Of a stretch of 64,000 nt of DNA, positions 61,203 through 64,000 are shown in pieces (position 1 is the stretch's first letter; every line of letters starts with the position of its first letter). The translations under genes and the position numbers were made by a program. The notes under the pieces are model-generated. The model did no database searches. It had not been told where the DNA came from and was given only the letters and a program-made list of their open reading frames with translations. The stretch is from Akkermansiaceae bacterium (GTDB lineage: Bacteria > Verrucomicrobiota > Verrucomicrobiia > Verrucomicrobiales > Akkermansiaceae), in NCBI GenBank assembly GCA_028822935.1, contig JAPKCM010000016.1, positions 1 through 64,000 on the forward strand. The letters are read 5' to 3'.

Positions 61203-62810
61203 ATGAACGACTCCACTCCCATCCAACTCATCTCCAGCGGAGACCTCCGCCTCGTCACTAACCTCACCTGCTGGCCCGTCCAACATGACATGGAAACCAA
61301 ACTCACCGCCGCCATCGCAGCCGAAGGCTTCACCATCGAGCGCGCCCACCCCGTCACCGACGAAGGACACGGCTTCATCAAAAGCCAGAAGCACGGCATG
61401 GAGGTCTTCAAAAACATCGACCCCAACGCCGCCCTCATCGTGGCCGAAGCAGTTTGGCAATTCTCCCACCACGTCCTCGCCGGCCTCACCACCCATCGCG
61501 GCCCCATCCTCACCGTCGCCAACTGGTCCGGCCAGTGGCCCGGCCTCGTCGGCATGCTCAACATCAACGGCTCCCTTACCAAAGCAGGCGTCACCTACTC
61601 AACCCTCTGGTCAAAAAACTTCGACGACCTCTTTTTTAAAACCAAACTCCGCCAGTGGCTCACCGAAGCCACCATCACGCACGACCTTTCCCACACCCGC
61701 CCCTTCGAACAAAACGACGCCACTCAATCCGCCCGTGAGATCGGTCAAAAACTCGCTCATTCCCTCAAAACCGACAAAGCCATCATGGGCGTCTTCGACG
61801 AAGGTTGCATGGGCATGTTCAACGCCATCATTCCCGATCACGCCCTCCACGCCTGCGGTGTTTTCAAGGAACGCCTCAGCCAATCCGCCCTCTTCCACGA
61901 AACCAATCAAATCCCCGACCCCGAAGCGCAAGCCGTCCGCGACTGGCTCGAGCGCGAAGGCATGACCTTTCACACCGGAAGCGATCCCGAGTCCCAACTC
62001 ACCGACGGACAAATCCACCTTCAGTGCAAAATGTACATCGCCGCCATGCGCCTCGCCGATGACTTCGGCTGCGACACCATCGGCATCCAATACCAACAAG
62101 GTCTCAACGACCTCCTCCCCGCCAGCGACCTCGCCGAAGGCATGCTCAACAACTCTCACCGCCCACCCGTCACCTCCCGTGATGGTTCCCGCATCCTCCA
62201 CCAAGGCCAACCGCTCCCCCACTTCAACGAAGTCGACGAATGCGCCGGCCTCGACGCCCTCCTCACTCACCGCGTCCACAACGCCCTCGGTCAACCGCCC
62301 GAAAACACCCTCCACGACATCCGCTGGGGAGAAGAATACAACGGCCAATTCGTCTGGGTCTTCCTCATCAGCGGAGCCGCCCCTCCCGCCCACTTCGCAG
62401 GCGGCTGGAAAGGGGCCCACGGCTACCGCCAACCCTACGTCTACTTTCCCAACGGCGGCTCCTCCGTCCACGGCGTTTCCAAGCCCGGCGAAATCATCTG
62501 GTCCCGCATCTACGTCCAAGACGAACAACTCCACATGGACATCGGACGCGGCGCCGCCCTCGAACTCCCCGAAGAAGAAACCCGCCGTCGCCTTGAAGCC
62601 ACCACCAAAGAATGGCCTATCATGCACGCTGTCACCTACGGCGTCACCCGCGACCAGCTCATGGCCAAGCACCAAGCCAACCACATCCAAGTCGCCTACG
62701 CCCAAGACGCTCAGTCCGCCGATGAATGCTTCTGGTCCAAAGCCTCCCTCGCCCACATCCTCGGCATCAAAGTTAACCTCTGCGGCTCCCCTTCCCCTCC
62801 TCCACAGTAA
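61203..62810 (+). CDS. L-fucose/L-arabinose isomerase-like protein
   Basis: 535 residues. The N-terminal and central domains show the FucI/AraA superfamily layout: [65 protein letters not shown], and [59 protein letters not shown] and the late [25 protein letters not shown] complete the fold. Isomerases of this type use Mn2+ and convert an aldose to a ketose, which would feed the ribulokinase upstream. It is a divergent member, so the exact sugar is not predictable. Confidence 0.78.
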   Translation: MNDSTPIQLISSGDLRLVTNLTCWPVQHDMETKLTAAIAAEGFTIERAHPVTDEGHGFIKSQKHGMEVFKNIDPNAALIVAEAVWQFSHHVLAGLTTHRGPILTVANWSGQWPGLVGMLNINGSLTKAGVTYSTLWSKNFDDLFFKTKLRQWLTEATITHDLSHTRPFEQNDATQSAREIGQKLAHSLKTDKAIMGVFDEGCMGMFNAIIPDHALHACGVFKERLSQSALFHETNQIPDPEAQAVRDWLEREGMTFHTGSDPESQLTDGQIHLQCKMYIAAMRLADDFGCDTIGIQYQQGLNDLLPASDLAEGMLNNSHRPPVTSRDGSRILHQGQPLPHFNEVDECAGLDALLTHRVHNALGQPPENTLHDIRWGEEYNGQFVWVFLISGAAPPAHFAGGWKGAHGYRQPYVYFPNGGSSVHGVSKPGEIIWSRIYVQDEQLHMDIGRGAALELPEEETRRRLEATTKEWPIMHAVTYGVTRDQLMAKHQANHIQVAYAQDAQSADECFWSKASLAHILGIKVNLCGSPSPPPQ

Positions 62811-62861
62811 AGAAATACCACAAACCCACCAAATTCTGAAAATTTCATCAGTCTTCTCCCG

Positions 62862-62907
62862 GTCACACAAATAAACAAAATATCTGTCAGCATTGGCATC
62901 GTTGGCT
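62862..62907 (+). pseudogene. ghost copy of the start of the Gfo/Idh/MocA gene at 62977
   Basis: GTCACACAAATAAACAAAAT through GTTGGCT matches 62968-63013, the 5' edge of the downstream gene, in 37 of 46 bases over an ungapped 106-base offset. The start codon of the downstream copy (ATG) is ATA here. The encoded start would read KISVSIGIVGS against [11 protein letters not shown]. It looks like a decayed tandem duplicate of the first 15 codons plus the leader. Confidence 0.6.
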
Positions 62908-62976
62908 CCCCACTCTCCCAATAATTGGATGGTTCAGCCTTGCCCCCTCCGCCCCCTATTCTAACCTGTCACACAG

Positions 62977-64000
62977 ATGAGCAAAACACCTGTCCGCATT
63001 GGCGTCGTCGGCTACGGCTTCATGGGTCGCACCCACTCGAATGCCTACTCCCAACTTGAGCACTTTTTTGAAACCGATCACGTCCCCGTCAAGCAGGTCA
63101 TCTGCGGGCGATCCGAGGACAAGGTCAAAGCCTTCGCCCAACAGTGGGGCTACGCCGATACCGAGACCGACTGGCGCGAACTCGTGAAGCGCGATGACAT
63201 CGATGCCATCGATATCTGCACCCCAAATAACTCGCACTTCGACATCGCAATGGCCGCCATTGAAAACGGGAAGATGGTTCTCTGCGAAAAGCCCCTCGCC
63301 CTCAACGGCGAGCAAGGTCTTAAAATGGTCGAAGCGATGGAAGCCTCCGGCCTCCCCAACCTCGTTTGGTACAACTACCGCTTCCTCCCCGCCGTTACCC
63401 TCGCCAAACAAATCGTCGCTCGTGGCGACCTCGGACGAATCTACCACTACCGCGCCAATTTCCTCCAGGACTGGACCATGTCCGAAGAGCTCCCCCAAGG
63501 CGGAGCCGCCCTCTGGCGACTCGATGCCGCCACCGCTGGCTCCGGCGTCACCGGCGACCTCCTCGCGCACAACATCGACTGCGCCCGCTGGATCAACGGC
63601 GACATCGTGAGCGTCTCCGCCATGACCGAAACCTTCATTAAGGAACGTGTCCACCAAGATACCGGCGAAGTCCACCCCGTCACCATTGACGACGCCTGCG
63701 CCTTCCTCGCACGTTTTGAAAATGGCTCCACCGCCATCTTCGAATCCACTCGCTACGCCCGCGGACACAAGGCCCTCAAAACATTCGAGATCAACGGCCA
63801 CGACAAATCCCTCTCCTGGGACCTTCACGACCTCAACCGCCTCGCCTACTTCGATCACGACGTCCCCGGTGAAACGCGCGGTTGGTCCAGCATCCACGTG
63901 TCCGATAGCGACCACCCCTACACCGGCAATTGGTGGGTCCCCGGACTCTGCCTCGGCTACGAGCATTCCTTCGTCCACGGAGCCGTCGAGTTCATGAAGA
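62977..64000 (+). CDS. Gfo/Idh/MocA family oxidoreductase (cut by window end)
   Basis: At least 341 residues, open through the window edge. The track missed it because it has no stop inside the window, and the minus-strand ORF at 62956-63978 is its shadow. ATG 62977 gives [27 protein letters not shown], a Rossmann dinucleotide loop (GYGFMG). [40 protein letters not shown] holds the EKP motif. [46 protein letters not shown] and the late [20 protein letters not shown] agree with a myo-inositol 2-dehydrogenase-like or 1,5-anhydrofructose reductase-like enzyme. It is the last gene of the sugar region here. Confidence 0.93.
   Translation, partial: MSKTPVRIGVVGYGFMGRTHSNAYSQLEHFFETDHVPVKQVICGRSEDKVKAFAQQWGYADTETDWRELVKRDDIDAIDICTPNNSHFDIAMAAIENGKMVLCEKPLALNGEQGLKMVEAMEASGLPNLVWYNYRFLPAVTLAKQIVARGDLGRIYHYRANFLQDWTMSEELPQGGAALWRLDAATAGSGVTGDLLAHNIDCARWINGDIVSVSAMTETFIKERVHQDTGEVHPVTIDDACAFLARFENGSTAIFESTRYARGHKALKTFEINGHDKSLSWDLHDLNRLAYFDHDVPGETRGWSSIHVSDSDHPYTGNWWVPGLCLGYEHSFVHGAVEFMK

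Noticed and set aside
61611-62921. Minus-strand ORF of 436 aa
   Set aside because: Antisense shadow of the FucI/AraA-like isomerase gene, with no recognisable domain.
62956-63978. Long minus-strand ORF (340 aa) near the window end
   Set aside because: It is the antisense shadow of the Gfo/Idh/MocA gene at 62977, rich in G, V, D and E as expected from a GC-rich coding strand. The plus-strand gene has clear family motifs.

Overview
The window looks like a chromosomal segment of a Verrucomicrobiota bacterium (order Verrucomicrobiales or close). The basis is mixed: a MurC-MurB fusion protein downstream of murG, a NusB with a very long internal insertion, two separate MoxR/DUF58 clusters, a GYF_2 membrane protein, sugar catabolism built on Gfo/Idh/MocA oxidoreductases with an FG-GAP-type remnant, and moderately high G+C by eye with many ATGA/GTGA gene overlaps. 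It is mostly ordinary chromosome. I see no rRNA, CRISPR array, complete insertion sequence or prophage.

Layout. 1-2 kb: tRNA-Lys, a secreted protein, and an alpha/beta hydrolase-fold protein lacking its nucleophile serine. 2-7.3 kb: ribBA-ribH-nusB, an AI-2E-family permease and a Gfo/Idh/MocA oxidoreductase, closed by a strong terminator. 7.5-11 kb (minus): murG and the murC/murB fusion, divergent from rpsB-tsf (11.2-12.8 kb). 13-15.3 kb: a frameshifted secreted-protein pseudogene, ruvA, a small conserved protein, an orphan nuoA and a Dabb protein. 15.3-22 kb (minus): a four-gene operon (secreted protein, MoxR ATPase, DUF58, TgpA-like transglutaminase). 22-25.3 kb: trpS, a decayed gene, and an Mla-type ATPase plus MCE protein without a permease. 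25.3-32.6 kb (minus): a second MoxR-DUF58 cluster with two large membrane VWA proteins, one carrying PA14. Then hemB.

33.6-45.6 kb: a repeat-rich spacer, a methyltransferase-like protein, an AddAB-type helicase-nuclease pair coupled to a serine hydrolase, a GYF_2 protein, a second spacer of the same repeat type, rimO, a pterin carbinolamine dehydratase and a lipoprotein. 45.6-54.6 kb: mutS; an outer-membrane porin / FMN-binding protein / PepSY protein / ApbE operon behind a 19-bp Fur-like palindrome; a VapBC toxin-antitoxin pair; and exbB-exbD-tonB plus a small membrane protein. Porin, extracytoplasmic flavin proteins and TonB energisation together suggest an iron or redox uptake neighbourhood.

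54.6-64 kb: a sugar catabolic region (TIM-barrel isomerase/epimerase, SSS symporter, ribulokinase, FucI/AraA-like isomerase, Gfo/Idh/MocA oxidoreductase) that is visibly eroding. It contains an AT-richer inserted gene flanked by fragments, a dihydrodipicolinate-synthase-family gene reduced to its two ends, an FG-GAP-type protein stub, and a ghost copy of the start of the last oxidoreductase gene. The most unusual observations are the repeated pseudogene and indel scars, the phrase-like spacer repeats, the palindrome-controlled flavin/porin operon and the duplicated MoxR modules. I found no clearly new defence or mobile system.
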